Shown here: positions 9,604 through 17,748 of the stretch, piece by piece
Layout of the letters: each line of letters opens with the position of its first letter
Numbering within the stretch: the stretch's first letter is position 1
Origin: Streptomyces cynarae
GTDB taxonomy: Bacteria > Actinomycetota > Actinomycetes > Streptomycetales > Streptomycetaceae
Length of the DNA stretch: 64,000 nt
NCBI RefSeq assembly: GCF_025642135.1
Contig: NZ_CP106793.1
Location: forward strand, 1,657,001-1,721,000
Direction: 5' to 3'
Position numbers and translations under genes: made by a program
The notes under the pieces: model-generated
The model's input: only the letters and a program-made list of their open reading frames with translations
Told to the model about the DNA's origin: nothing
Database searches by the model: none

Positions 9604-9634
9604 CCCCGACCAGCCGGGGGATTGCTGGTCGGGG
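9604..9634. terminator. bidirectional terminator between convergent MFS and GMC genes
   Basis: CCCCGACCAGC (9604-9614) and GCTGGTCGGGG (9624-9634) form a perfect 11-bp stem with a 9-nt loop, midway between two convergent genes. Confidence 0.8.
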
Positions 9635-9694
9635 CGGCTCATGGGGTGGACGTGCCGCTCACGGGTGTGGAAGGGCCTCGGCCCCTTCGCCGCT

Positions 9695-11224
9695 TCAGCG
9701 TTGCTGAAGGAGCACGTCCGCCGCCCGTTCGGCGAGCATGGTCACGGGTGCGTGCGTGTGGGCCCGTACGATGCTCGGCATCGCGGAGGCGTCCACCACG
9801 CGCAGACCCGTCAGCCCTCTGACCGCGAACGTCGGGTCGACCACCGAGCGCTCGTCCGTGCCCATCCGGCAGGTGCTCACGAGGTGGTGGATACTGCCTC
9901 CCGTGGCGCGGATGTAGGCGGTGACGTCGTCGAGGTCCTCGGACAGGGCACCATCCGTCAGCGGCTTGCCCACCCACTGCGCGAAGTCCGGCTGCCGCAG
10001 GACGCGCTGTGCCTCGCGCACGCCCGCCACGAGCGTCTCGAGGTCGTGTCCCGCCTCGTCGGTCAGGTAGCGAGGGTCGATCAGTGGCGCGTCGTGCGGA
10101 TCGGCGCTGCGCAGGGTGATCGCCCCACGGCTGCGCGGTCGCAGCAGGATCACTCCCAGCGCCAGGCCGTGCGCCGTGGGCCGCTGGTGCTCGCCCAGGG
10201 GGACGACCAGGTGGACGACCTCGATGTCCGGGGCCTCGAGTTCCTCGCGGGTGCGCAGGAACAGCAGGGCCTCGGAGATGATCGAGTCCAGTGTGCCGTA
10301 GCGGTCCTGCAGGTACTGGGTGATCTGCTCGGACGTGGTGTTCGCGCCGGGCGACCGGAAGCCCTGCGCCTCGAAGGCCAGGGGCACGAGCAGATGATCC
10401 GTCAGATCCCGGCCCACGGTCGAGAGGTCGCGGACCACGGGGACACCGTGCCGGGTCAGTTCCTCGGCGGGGCCCACCCCCGACAGCAGCAACAGGTGCG
10501 GGCTGCCGACGGCTCCGGCCGAGAGGATCACCTCGCGCTCCGCGCGGAGGGTCTCGGTCCCCGACTCCCCCTCGATCTCGATCCCGACCGCGCGGGTGCC
10601 CTCGAACAGGACGCGGCGTACGAACGTGTCCGCCAGCACGGTGAGGTTCGGCCGCTCCCGGGACGGAGCGAGGTAGGCATCGGCCGAGCTGTGCCGCAGG
10701 CCGTCACGGTGGGTCGCGCGGGCCAGCAGGTGGCCTTCCTGGACCTCGGCCGCCGGGGCGTGGCCCAGGCGCGCGCAGGCGTCGACGAACGCCGGGGTGA
10801 CCGGCAGCGGATGGCGCAGGCCCGCCAGGCTGACCCGCTGCTCGGCCCGCTCGAAGTAGGGTTGCAGGTCTGCGTGGCTCCAGCCGGTCAGGCCGGCCTC
10901 CGCCCAGGCGTCGTAGTCCGCGCGGTGGCCTCGGGTCCACAGCTGGGCGTTGATGACCGATGAGCCACCCACCGCCTTTCCGCGGGGTATCGGAATGGAG
11001 CGGTCGGCCAGACCGGGCTGCGGCACCGTTGTGAAGTTCCAGTCCAGCTCGCCGCCGAAGAGGCGGGGGAACAGGATCGGCACCTGAACCTCGGGGCGGG
11101 TCTCGGGGGTTCCCGTACCGGCCTCGACGAGGAGCACCTGTGCCGTGCCGTCCGCGCTGAGCCGGTCGGCGAGCACGCATCCGGCCGAGCCGGCCCCGAC
11201 GATCACGTAGTCGAACCGGCTCAC
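9695..11224 (-). CDS. GMC-family FAD oxidoreductase (choline/alcohol dehydrogenase type)
   Basis: Predicted to oxidise an alcohol with FAD. The N-terminus carries the ADP-binding loop VIVGAGSAGCVLADRLS, followed by the GMC segment GKAVGGSSVINAQLW (about 78-92), the second signature ILSAGAVGSPHLLLLSGVG (about 240-258), and the C-terminal catalytic part HHLVSTCRMGTD and RAHTHAPVTMLAERAA. The usual Asn of the C-terminal H/N pair appears as His. The GTG at 11224 gives 509 residues and overlaps the stop of a 29-codon ORF; a start in the longer open frame would be less codon-typical. Substrate unknown; related to choline dehydrogenase and glucose-methanol-choline enzymes generally. Confidence 0.88.
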   Translation of the reverse strand: MSRFDYVIVGAGSAGCVLADRLSADGTAQVLLVEAGTGTPETRPEVQVPILFPRLFGGELDWNFTTVPQPGLADRSIPIPRGKAVGGSSVINAQLWTRGHRADYDAWAEAGLTGWSHADLQPYFERAEQRVSLAGLRHPLPVTPAFVDACARLGHAPAAEVQEGHLLARATHRDGLRHSSADAYLAPSRERPNLTVLADTFVRRVLFEGTRAVGIEIEGESGTETLRAEREVILSAGAVGSPHLLLLSGVGPAEELTRHGVPVVRDLSTVGRDLTDHLLVPLAFEAQGFRSPGANTTSEQITQYLQDRYGTLDSIISEALLFLRTREELEAPDIEVVHLVVPLGEHQRPTAHGLALGVILLRPRSRGAITLRSADPHDAPLIDPRYLTDEAGHDLETLVAGVREAQRVLRQPDFAQWVGKPLTDGALSEDLDDVTAYIRATGGSIHHLVSTCRMGTDERSVVDPTFAVRGLTGLRVVDASAMPSIVRAHTHAPVTMLAERAADVLLQQR

Positions 11225-11310
11225 TTCGCGACCGCCTCTCGGGCCGAGGCGGCGCTCGAAGTCGTGCTCACGCCCCAGGTCGTGCTCTTGCGGCAGAGGT
11301 TCTCGGCCAT
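11221..11310 (-). CDS. 29-residue ORF coupled to the GMC gene
   Basis: ATG at 11310 follows AGGAGT at a 5-nt distance; the TGA overlaps the GTG start of the oxidoreductase (GTGA). The peptide begins MAENLCRKSTTWG and ends AREAVAK. 27 of 29 codons end in G or C, against about 70 % for the alternative frame that would extend the GMC protein. It may be a leader peptide that controls GMC translation, or a small functional peptide; no family was recognised. Confidence 0.5.
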   Translation of the reverse strand: MAENLCRKSTTWGVSTTSSAASAREAVAK

Positions 11311-11476
11311 GGCAACTCCTTACCGTGTGCAGTGACGTTTCGATGTGCAGTGGTGTTGCGCTGGGCGACGGCGTTCGCGCGCTGCCGTGCGTCGGGGGTG
11401 ACATGGCACGGGATCCGGGCCGGTCCGGCCGTCGCGGTCGGCCCGGAGGCGGTGCGGGCGGTACGGGGGCCGCGGT

Positions 11477-12736
11477 TCAGCGTGCGGCGGGCACGCCGTC
11501 CTTTCCGGCGGGCGCCTGCGCCGGTGCTTCTGTGGCTGCGACGTCACGGCTCCGCAGCACGTGCCGGAGCAGGGCGAGTGCGGCCAGGATGACGACCAGG
11601 CCACAGACTCCGTTCCAGCCGAAGGCGGAGTAGGCGCGGACTCCCAGCCACGAACCGGCACTGCCGCCCAGGAACGCGCAGGTCATGTAGGCGGTGTTCA
11701 GACGTGCGCGGGCCTGCGGACTCAAGGCGAAGATACGGGCCTGGTTGGCGACCTGGCCCGACTGCATGGCCACGTCGAGCAGCAGCATCCCCGCACCCAG
11801 GCCCACCAGTCCGAGGACCCCGCCGAAGTGCCCGGTCAGCAGCAGGGCTCCGGCGGCGATGGCGCCGAGCATGCACACCAGGTTGACGGCGTCCGGACCT
11901 CGCCGGTCGGTGCGGCGTCCGGCGATCGGCGTGGCGAACATGCTGGCCGCGCCGACCAGGGCGAGTACGCCCACGGCGGGGGTACCCAGGTCGTAGCGCG
12001 GGCCGGTGATGAACAGTGCGAGGGCGGTCCAGGCGGCGCTGAAGGCGGCGAACACCAGGACCTGGTACTGGCACGAACGCCGCAGCAGCGGCTCGGTGCG
12101 CAGCAGGTGCAGGGAGGCCGCCAGGAGTGCCGGGTAGCGCTGGTCGGTGCTCGGCTTCGTGTGCGGGAGCGCGGCGGCCATGGCCAGAGTGAGGAGGAGG
12201 GCCATGCCGGCCGCCACCAGGTACGGGGCGCGCCAGCCCAGCCACTCCCCCAGGGTGCCGGAGAAGGTGCGGGCCAGGAGGATGCCGCCGATCAGGCCGG
12301 AGAGCAGGGTCCCGGTCACCGCGCCGCGGCGCTCGGGTTCGGTCAGCCCCGCCGCCATCGGGATGAGGATCTGGGGAACCACCGTGGTGAGACCGACCAG
12401 CGCGCTGGCGACGGCGAGGACGGGCAGGGCCGACGCGGTCCCCGCCAGGACGAGCCCCGCACAGGTCACCAGGAGCAGGGTCGTGATCAGACCGCGGTGG
12501 CGGAGCCGGTCGCCCAAGGGGACCAGCAGGAAGATTCCCGCTGCGTAGCCGAGTTGGGCGCAGGTGACGACCACGGCCGCGGAGGCCGGGGCCACGTGCA
12601 GGTCCTTGGCGATCAACGGGCTGATCGCCTGGGGGAAGTAGATGTTGGCGACCGCGATACCGCAGGCGACGGAGAGGAGCAGGATCAGGGGCCGGCTCAG
12701 CGCCGACGAGGCTGCGGAAGGAGGGCCAGCAGGCAC
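11477..12736 (-). CDS. MFS transporter, drug-efflux type
   Basis: About 419 residues with 12 hydrophobic segments, starting with LILLLSVACGIAVANIYFPQ. The pattern after helix 2 (VPLGDRLRHRGLITTLLL) is the MFS GxxxDRxGRR-like loop. Resembles Bcr/CmlA-NepI type exporters; substrate unknown. The GTG at 12736 has GAGG 8 nt upstream; another GTG at 12745 is possible but would overlap that site. It is divergent from a CGNR-type regulator with AACCGGTT repeats between them, which suggests regulator-controlled efflux. Confidence 0.85.
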   Translation of the reverse strand: MPAGPPSAASSALSRPLILLLSVACGIAVANIYFPQAISPLIAKDLHVAPASAAVVVTCAQLGYAAGIFLLVPLGDRLRHRGLITTLLLVTCAGLVLAGTASALPVLAVASALVGLTTVVPQILIPMAAGLTEPERRGAVTGTLLSGLIGGILLARTFSGTLGEWLGWRAPYLVAAGMALLLTLAMAAALPHTKPSTDQRYPALLAASLHLLRTEPLLRRSCQYQVLVFAAFSAAWTALALFITGPRYDLGTPAVGVLALVGAASMFATPIAGRRTDRRGPDAVNLVCMLGAIAAGALLLTGHFGGVLGLVGLGAGMLLLDVAMQSGQVANQARIFALSPQARARLNTAYMTCAFLGGSAGSWLGVRAYSAFGWNGVCGLVVILAALALLRHVLRSRDVAATEAPAQAPAGKDGVPAAR

Positions 12737-12797
12737 GACACACACCTCGACCAGGTAACGGAGGGACGGACAGGGGAAGGTGGCAGGCCGCCACCGA

Positions 12798-12843
12798 GAA
12801 CCGGTTTAACCGGTTCCAAGAAGGTACCAGTAAAACCGGTTCC
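12798..12843. promoter_or_regulatory. AACCGGTT operator repeats between MFS and CGNR genes
   Basis: GAACCGGTT-T-AACCGGTTC (12798-12816) is a 19-bp near-perfect palindrome. A second copy of one arm, AACCGGTTCC, lies at 12834-12843, just upstream of the CGNR start. The layout fits one regulator controlling both divergent genes, most simply the CGNR protein itself. Confidence 0.65.
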
Positions 12844-12860
12844 GACGTAGGGTGGTTTTC

Positions 12861-13466
12861 ATGACGGTCACTCCTGCGCCGACGGGCAACCGCTTCCGCA
12901 GCGGCTCCGGCCGGCTCTGCCTCGACTTCATGCGCACCTTGCGGCTGCGCGGCATGGACGCCGCCACCGAGGAGCTCGACACCCCGGAGGCGCTGAGCGC
13001 GTGGGTCGCCCAACTGGGCCCCTATCCCGACGACACCCTCGTACCGGTCCCCACCCAGGCAGTTCTGCGGCAGGCCCGGGAGGTGCGGGAGGCGGTTCAC
13101 ACGCTCCTGACAGCGGCCCGCAGCCACAGCGGGCCCGCAGGGTGCCCCCCTGGCGCCCGCGCACTGCTGAACCGGGCCGCGGCCGCACCACCCCCCGTAC
13201 CGGTGCTCGACGAGCACGGCGCGCTGACCTACACCGCCGCCGATCCCGTCGGCGCGGTCCTCGCCGACATAGCTCGCGACGCGCTCGACCTGGCGACATC
13301 ACCCGCCCTGGAGCGGGTACGGGCCTGCTCCGGGCCTCGCTGCGCCGCTTGGTTCCTCGACACCTCGCGTCCGGGCAACCGCCGCTGGTGCTCGATGGGC
13401 ACATGCGGCAACCAGGCCAAGAAGACCACCTGGCGCACCAAGCAGGCGTCCGCAGACCGGGCCTGA
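12861..13466 (+). CDS. CGNR zinc-finger / ABATE-domain regulator
   Basis: 201 residues. The N-terminal about 150 residues resemble the ABATE domain; the C-terminus has the zinc finger CSGPRCAAWFLDTS then RRWCSMGTCGNQAKK. The signature normally reads CGNR; here it is CGNQ, an unusual last residue. These proteins are regarded as stress-linked transcription regulators. ATG at 12861 was chosen; an in-frame GTG at 12852 is also possible, and neither has a strong ribosome site. It converges with the Gfo/Idh gene with a 7-bp gap. Confidence 0.8.
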   Translation: MTVTPAPTGNRFRSGSGRLCLDFMRTLRLRGMDAATEELDTPEALSAWVAQLGPYPDDTLVPVPTQAVLRQAREVREAVHTLLTAARSHSGPAGCPPGARALLNRAAAAPPPVPVLDEHGALTYTAADPVGAVLADIARDALDLATSPALERVRACSGPRCAAWFLDTSRPGNRRWCSMGTCGNQAKKTTWRTKQASADRA

Positions 13467-13473
13467 AGCACGG

Positions 13474-14475
13474 TCACACGGCGGCCTCGGCGATCGCTTC
13501 CAGAACGCCTGCGCACTCCACCGCGTCATCCGGTCCCGGCAGCCGCTCCACGTCCCGGCGCCCTTCGGGCGTCCGCTGCCGGCCGGCCAGGAAGGCGGTC
13601 GTGGCATCACCCGCCGCAGGTGGCCGGTGGGCCTCGATGAGCATCCCCTCCTCTGCTGCGAGAACCAGGTGGCCACCGTCCACCCGAAGCGTTCCCCGCG
13701 TCCCCTCCAGCCGCAGGCGGACGCCTCCGGAACGAGACGTCCACCCGGCGTGCAGCGCCACGGGAACCGTGCCCCACTCCACGAGAGCGGTGCCCCCGGC
13801 ATCCCCCGGCCCGCCCGCCGGGAGAGGGCGCAGCAAGGCTCCGCGGACGCGGAGGGGGGCTTCGGGCAGCAGCCATCGCAACAGGTCCACGAGGTGGACT
13901 CCGAGATCGGCGAAAGCGCTCCCGCCGCCCCAGGACGGTTCGAGCATCCACATCGCGCCGGCGTCGGCGAAGAACCCGTCCAGCAGACCGGGGTGCGTGA
14001 ACCACGCGTCCCCCGCCACGAGTTCACCGAGTCGGCCTTCGGCCAGGAACTCCCCGGCCCTGCGCAGGGCCGGAGCACAACGGAGGAACATCGCCACCGC
14101 CACCCGGCCACCGGCCGTCGCCACGAGGTGCGCCGACGCGGCCGCCTCCGTGGCGGTGGCGGCGAGCGGCTTCTCCACCAGGACAGGCGTCCCCGCCCGC
14201 ACGGCTGTGGCGATGAGCTCTCGGTGCTCGGCAGTGGTGGAGCACACCAGGGCGAACTCCGCGTCCGCGAGGGCGGCGTCGGCCACCACCGGTACGTCAC
14301 GGAGCTCGTGCAGCCGGCGGGACGTACCGGTCGGATACCGGCCAGGGTGGACGGCGCACACCTCCGCGTGGCCCGCGAGCACACGGAGGTGGTCGGCCAG
14401 GTGGGGATGCGCGGTGCCCAGAATCGCCACTTTGGGCCGTCGAGGGCTCGCGCCCGGCGCCGGTTCAGTGGGCAC
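13474..14475 (-). CDS. Gfo/Idh/MocA-family oxidoreductase
   Basis: 333 residues with an N-terminal Rossmann fold (KVAILGTAHPHLADHL, a degenerate dinucleotide loop) and the family EKP motif in PVLVEKPLAATATEA (about 97-111), followed by the substrate domain with GGGSAFADLGVHLVDLLRW (about 187-205), which supplies the conserved Asp/His. Family members oxidise or reduce sugars, inositols and sugar nucleotides with NAD(P). It overlaps the flavin reductase gene by 11 nt, so the two are translationally coupled. In this locus it could oxidise a sugar hydroxyl; that role is inference. Confidence 0.85.
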   Translation of the reverse strand: MPTEPAPGASPRRPKVAILGTAHPHLADHLRVLAGHAEVCAVHPGRYPTGTSRRLHELRDVPVVADAALADAEFALVCSTTAEHRELIATAVRAGTPVLVEKPLAATATEAAASAHLVATAGGRVAVAMFLRCAPALRRAGEFLAEGRLGELVAGDAWFTHPGLLDGFFADAGAMWMLEPSWGGGSAFADLGVHLVDLLRWLLPEAPLRVRGALLRPLPAGGPGDAGGTALVEWGTVPVALHAGWTSRSGGVRLRLEGTRGTLRVDGGHLVLAAEEGMLIEAHRPPAAGDATTAFLAGRQRTPEGRRDVERLPGPDDAVECAGVLEAIAEAAV

Positions 14476-14977
14476 GAGCCACTGCGGGGACGGATCCCGC
14501 GGGCCGGACGAAGGCGCGGTCCACGTACACCAGCGCCTCCCGGTCCACGGAGGTGACGCAGTCCAGCACGCGGCCGATCAGGATGCTGTGGTCACCGCCG
14601 TCCACGACGTCGTGCATACGGCACGCGAGCCGGACGACGGCTTCGGGAATGCCGGGCAGTCCCCGTTCGAGGGTGACGGTGTCCCCGGCGGCGAACCGGT
14701 CGACACCCGAGGTCGCGAAACGCCGGGCGATGTCGGACTGGTCGTGGGCGAGGACGTTGACCATGAAGAAGTCCGCGGTGGTGAAGGCGGCGTGCGTGCT
14801 GGCCTTCTTGTCCAGGCTGACCGTCACCAGCGGCGGAGCCAGAGACAGGGAGACGAACGAGCTCGCGGTGAATCCCCAGCGGCGGCCGGCCGCATCCACC
14901 GTGGTGGTGACGACCACGGGTCCCGGGACACGGGCCATGGCACGGGTGAAGTCCAGTTCTCGGGCATTGGGGGGCAT
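14465..14977 (-). CDS. flavin reductase (FMN-binding split-barrel family)
   Basis: 170 residues of the flavin-reductase domain family: early RVPGPVVVTTTVDAAG, FTASSFVSLSLAPPLVTVSL (about 40-59, flavin-binding), FFMVNVLAHDQ, and a late HSILIGRV. Such proteins use NAD(P)H to supply FMNH2 or FADH2 to a separate monooxygenase. A suitable partner is encoded at 18870-20081 in the same strand group. ATG at 14977 has GAGGAGG 9 nt upstream; the longer open frame is not favoured. Confidence 0.88.
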   Translation of the reverse strand: MPPNARELDFTRAMARVPGPVVVTTTVDAAGRRWGFTASSFVSLSLAPPLVTVSLDKKASTHAAFTTADFFMVNVLAHDQSDIARRFATSGVDRFAAGDTVTLERGLPGIPEAVVRLACRMHDVVDGGDHSILIGRVLDCVTSVDREALVYVDRAFVRPAGSVPAVARAH

Positions 14978-15065
14978 GGGTGCGGGCCTCCTCAGGCATG
15001 GGCATGGGTGCGTCAGAGGACGGTGACAGGAACGGTGTGCCGGCTCAGCCGGCGCGAGGCCTCGG

Positions 15066-15980
15066 TCATGCGGCGAGCTCCCGGGCGGCGAAGTCCCGCA
15101 GCCAGGTGCGGAACTCCGGGCCGACGTCCTCCCGCCGGCAGGCGAGCCGCACTGTGGCGCGCAGGTACTCGCCGCGGTCACCGGTGTCGTAGCGGTCGCC
15201 GGTGAACACCACCGCATGCACCGGGCCGCCGATCTCCGGAGCGCCTGCCATGGTGCGCAGGGCGTCGGTGAGCTGGATCTCGCCACCCCGTCCGGGTCCG
15301 GTCTTGGCCAGGACCTCGAAGACCGCCGGGTCGAGGACGTAGCGGCCGATGACGGCGAGGGTGCTGGGGGCCCGGCCCGGCTCGGGTTTCTCGACCAGGT
15401 CGGTCACCCGCAGGACGCCCTCCTGGTACCCGGCTTCGACCGCGGCGCAGCCATAGCGGTGGATCCGCTCGGTGCCGACGTCCATCAGGGCGATCACGCT
15501 GCCGCCCAGTTCCCGCCGGACGCCGGTCATGCGGGACAGCAGCGGGTCCGCGGGATCGATCAGGTCGTCCCCGAGCAGCACGGCGAAGGGCTCGTCGCCG
15601 ACGTGGGAGGCCGCGCACAGGACGGCGTGTCCAAGGCCCCTGGGGTCGCCCTGGCGGACGTAGTGCACGGTGGCCAGGTCGGTCGCGGCGCGCACCAGGT
15701 CGAGCCGGGCCGTGTCGCCCTTGCCGGCGAGGACCGCCTCCAGTTCGGCGTTCCGGTCGAAGTGGTCCTCCAGGGCGCGCTTGCCACGGCCGGTGATCAT
15801 GAGGACGTCGTCGAGGCCGGCGGCGACGGCCTCCTCGACGACGTACTGGATGGCGGGTTTGTCGACGAGGGGAAGCATCTCCTTCGGCGTGGCCTTGGTG
15901 GCGGGCAGGAAGCGCGTGCCGAGCCCGGCTGCCGGGATGACGGCCTTGCGCACGCGGTGTCGGGGAGGGGCGGAGGCCAT
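15066..15980 (-). CDS. galU: UTP-glucose-1-phosphate uridylyltransferase
   Basis: Makes UDP-glucose from UTP and glucose 1-phosphate. 304 residues, normal for bacterial GalU, with the nucleotide-binding signature AAGLGTRFLPATKATPKEML (about 17-36) and DKPAIQYVVEEAV. It lies 42 nt downstream of otsA, whose donor substrate is UDP-glucose, so the pair forms a logical unit. Whether this is the housekeeping copy or an extra copy cannot be told from the window. Confidence 0.92.
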   Translation of the reverse strand: MASAPPRHRVRKAVIPAAGLGTRFLPATKATPKEMLPLVDKPAIQYVVEEAVAAGLDDVLMITGRGKRALEDHFDRNAELEAVLAGKGDTARLDLVRAATDLATVHYVRQGDPRGLGHAVLCAASHVGDEPFAVLLGDDLIDPADPLLSRMTGVRRELGGSVIALMDVGTERIHRYGCAAVEAGYQEGVLRVTDLVEKPEPGRAPSTLAVIGRYVLDPAVFEVLAKTGPGRGGEIQLTDALRTMAGAPEIGGPVHAVVFTGDRYDTGDRGEYLRATVRLACRREDVGPEFRTWLRDFAARELAA

Positions 15981-16022
15981 GGTGTGTACGTCCTTGTCGT
16001 CGGTGTCTCGGACCTGTCGGGG

Positions 16023-17519
16023 TCAGGCGACGATCGTGCGCCGGGCCGGAATCTCGGACTCCCCGGGCACGGCCCCGTGCCCGCCCTCGCTCAGCGCGCT
16101 GAGGAAGGAGCGGGCCCAGTGGTGGACGTCCCGCTCGCGGACGTGGCGGCGCAACTCCCGCATGCGGTGCCGTCGCTCCCGCTCCTCCAGATCCAGGGCG
16201 GCGGCCATGGTGTCCTCGAGTTCGGACAGGTGGTGCGGGTTGACCAGGAGCGCCTGGGGCAGCTCATGGGCGGCGCCGGCGAACTCGCTGAGGACCAGCG
16301 CACCGCCCAGGTCCGGGCGGGCCGCCACGAACTCCTTCGCGACCAGGTTCATGCCGTCGCGGAGCGGCGTCACCAGCATGACGTCGGCGGCCTGGTAGAG
16401 GGCGGCGAGCTCCGTGCGGTCGACCGTGGTGTGCAGGTAGTGCACCGGGACCCGGCCGACCTGCCCGAAGGTCCCGTTGATGCGCCCGACTTGTGCTTCT
16501 ACGCGGGCGCGCTGCCGTCGGTAGTGCTCGACGCGCTCCCTGCTGGGGGTGGCGATCTGCACCAGGACGGTGTCCTGTGCGGTGATCCGGTTCTTGGCCA
16601 GCAGCCCCTCGAAGGCACGCAGGCGCTGGTCGATGCCCTTGGTGTAGTCGAGCCGGTCGACCCCCAGCATGATCTTCCGGGAGCCGCCCAGCCGGTGGCG
16701 GATCCGCTGTGCCCGTTCCCTTACCGCCTCGCTGTGGGCCAGAGCCTCCAGGCCCGCCGTGTCGATCGAGATCGGGAAGGCCCCGGCACGGACGGTCCGT
16801 CCCGGCAGCCGCACCGTTCCGAGCACGGGGGTGGGCTGGCCGCCGGCCACGCTCTCGCCCCGGTGCAGTCTGCGGACGAGCTGCAGGAAGTTCCGGGCAC
16901 CACCGGGCAGCTGGAAACCGACCAGGTCCGCCCCGAGCAGCCCGTCCACGACCTCCGTGCGCCAGGGCAGCTGGAGGAAGAGTTCGGGGGGCGGAAAGGG
17001 GATGTGCAGGAAGAACCCGATCCGCACGTCGGGGCGCCGTTCCCGCAGGAGTGCCGGGACCAGCATCAGCTGGTAGTCCTGGATCCAGACGGTGGCACCG
17101 GGCGCGGCCACGGCCGCCGTGTGCTCCGCGAACCGCTGGTTGACCTGCCGGTAGCTCTGCCACCAGGCCTGCTTGAACTCGGGTGGCGCGACCGCGTCGT
17201 GGAACAGCGGCCACAGTGTGGCGTTCGAGAAACCCTCGTAGTAGTCGCGGTACTCGCTTTCGTTCAGGGGCACCGGATGCAGCCGCAGGTCCGGGTCGTG
17301 AAAGGCCACGGGGGTGTCCCCGGTGGTACCGGCCCACCCCACCCACGCGCCGCGCCGGGCGCGCAGAATGGGCTCCAGGGCACTGACGAGCCCTCCGGGG
17401 CTGCGCTGCCATCGTGGTTCGGCCGTGCCGTGCGCCTCCAGGTGGACCGGAAGGCGATTGGCGACGACGAGGAATTCCGTTTCCTGGTCCGCGGTATGGC
17501 GAACCCTGGGCGTGTCCAC
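16023..17519 (-). CDS. otsA: trehalose-6-phosphate synthase
   Basis: A GT20 retaining glycosyltransferase: UDP-glucose plus glucose 6-phosphate gives trehalose 6-phosphate. Conserved active-site stretches are all present: NRLPV, SPGGLVSAL, the NATLWPLFHD segment, IQDYQLMLVP, FFLHIPFPPPE, GVDRLDYTKGI and LRDGMNLVAKEF. This fits a true OtsA rather than the VldE-type pseudoglycosyltransferase, in which some of these positions are changed, but only alignment would settle that. GTG at 17519 gives 498 residues; the further upstream open frame is low-complexity. No otsB phosphatase is adjacent. Confidence 0.92.
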   Translation of the reverse strand: MDTPRVRHTADQETEFLVVANRLPVHLEAHGTAEPRWQRSPGGLVSALEPILRARRGAWVGWAGTTGDTPVAFHDPDLRLHPVPLNESEYRDYYEGFSNATLWPLFHDAVAPPEFKQAWWQSYRQVNQRFAEHTAAVAAPGATVWIQDYQLMLVPALLRERRPDVRIGFFLHIPFPPPELFLQLPWRTEVVDGLLGADLVGFQLPGGARNFLQLVRRLHRGESVAGGQPTPVLGTVRLPGRTVRAGAFPISIDTAGLEALAHSEAVRERAQRIRHRLGGSRKIMLGVDRLDYTKGIDQRLRAFEGLLAKNRITAQDTVLVQIATPSRERVEHYRRQRARVEAQVGRINGTFGQVGRVPVHYLHTTVDRTELAALYQAADVMLVTPLRDGMNLVAKEFVAARPDLGGALVLSEFAGAAHELPQALLVNPHHLSELEDTMAAALDLEERERRHRMRELRRHVRERDVHHWARSFLSALSEGGHGAVPGESEIPARRTIVA

Positions 17520-17748
17520 GTCCTGCTTCCCTTCTGGCGGGGGCCGGACCCGGCGGACAGCGGCGGGGACAGGAGCGCCCGCCGGGCTCGGCAGCGTGTG
17601 CGACAGGGACGGACTGGTGCCGCGGCAGGCAACGTCTGCCCGTCGGGGAGCGCGTCCGGTGTGTGCTCTGGGTGCCCCTGCTCGAAGAGCTTGGGGAGTG
17701 CCGGGCGTCGCGACGGGGCGCGCGTTGCCTGTTGCCGGCACGTCCGCG

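Noticed and set aside
16023..17519. OtsA as a VldE-like pseudoglycosyltransferase
   Set aside because: All standard OtsA active-site stretches are visible, and no valienol/cyclitol genes (EEVS-type cyclase, aminotransferase) are nearby.
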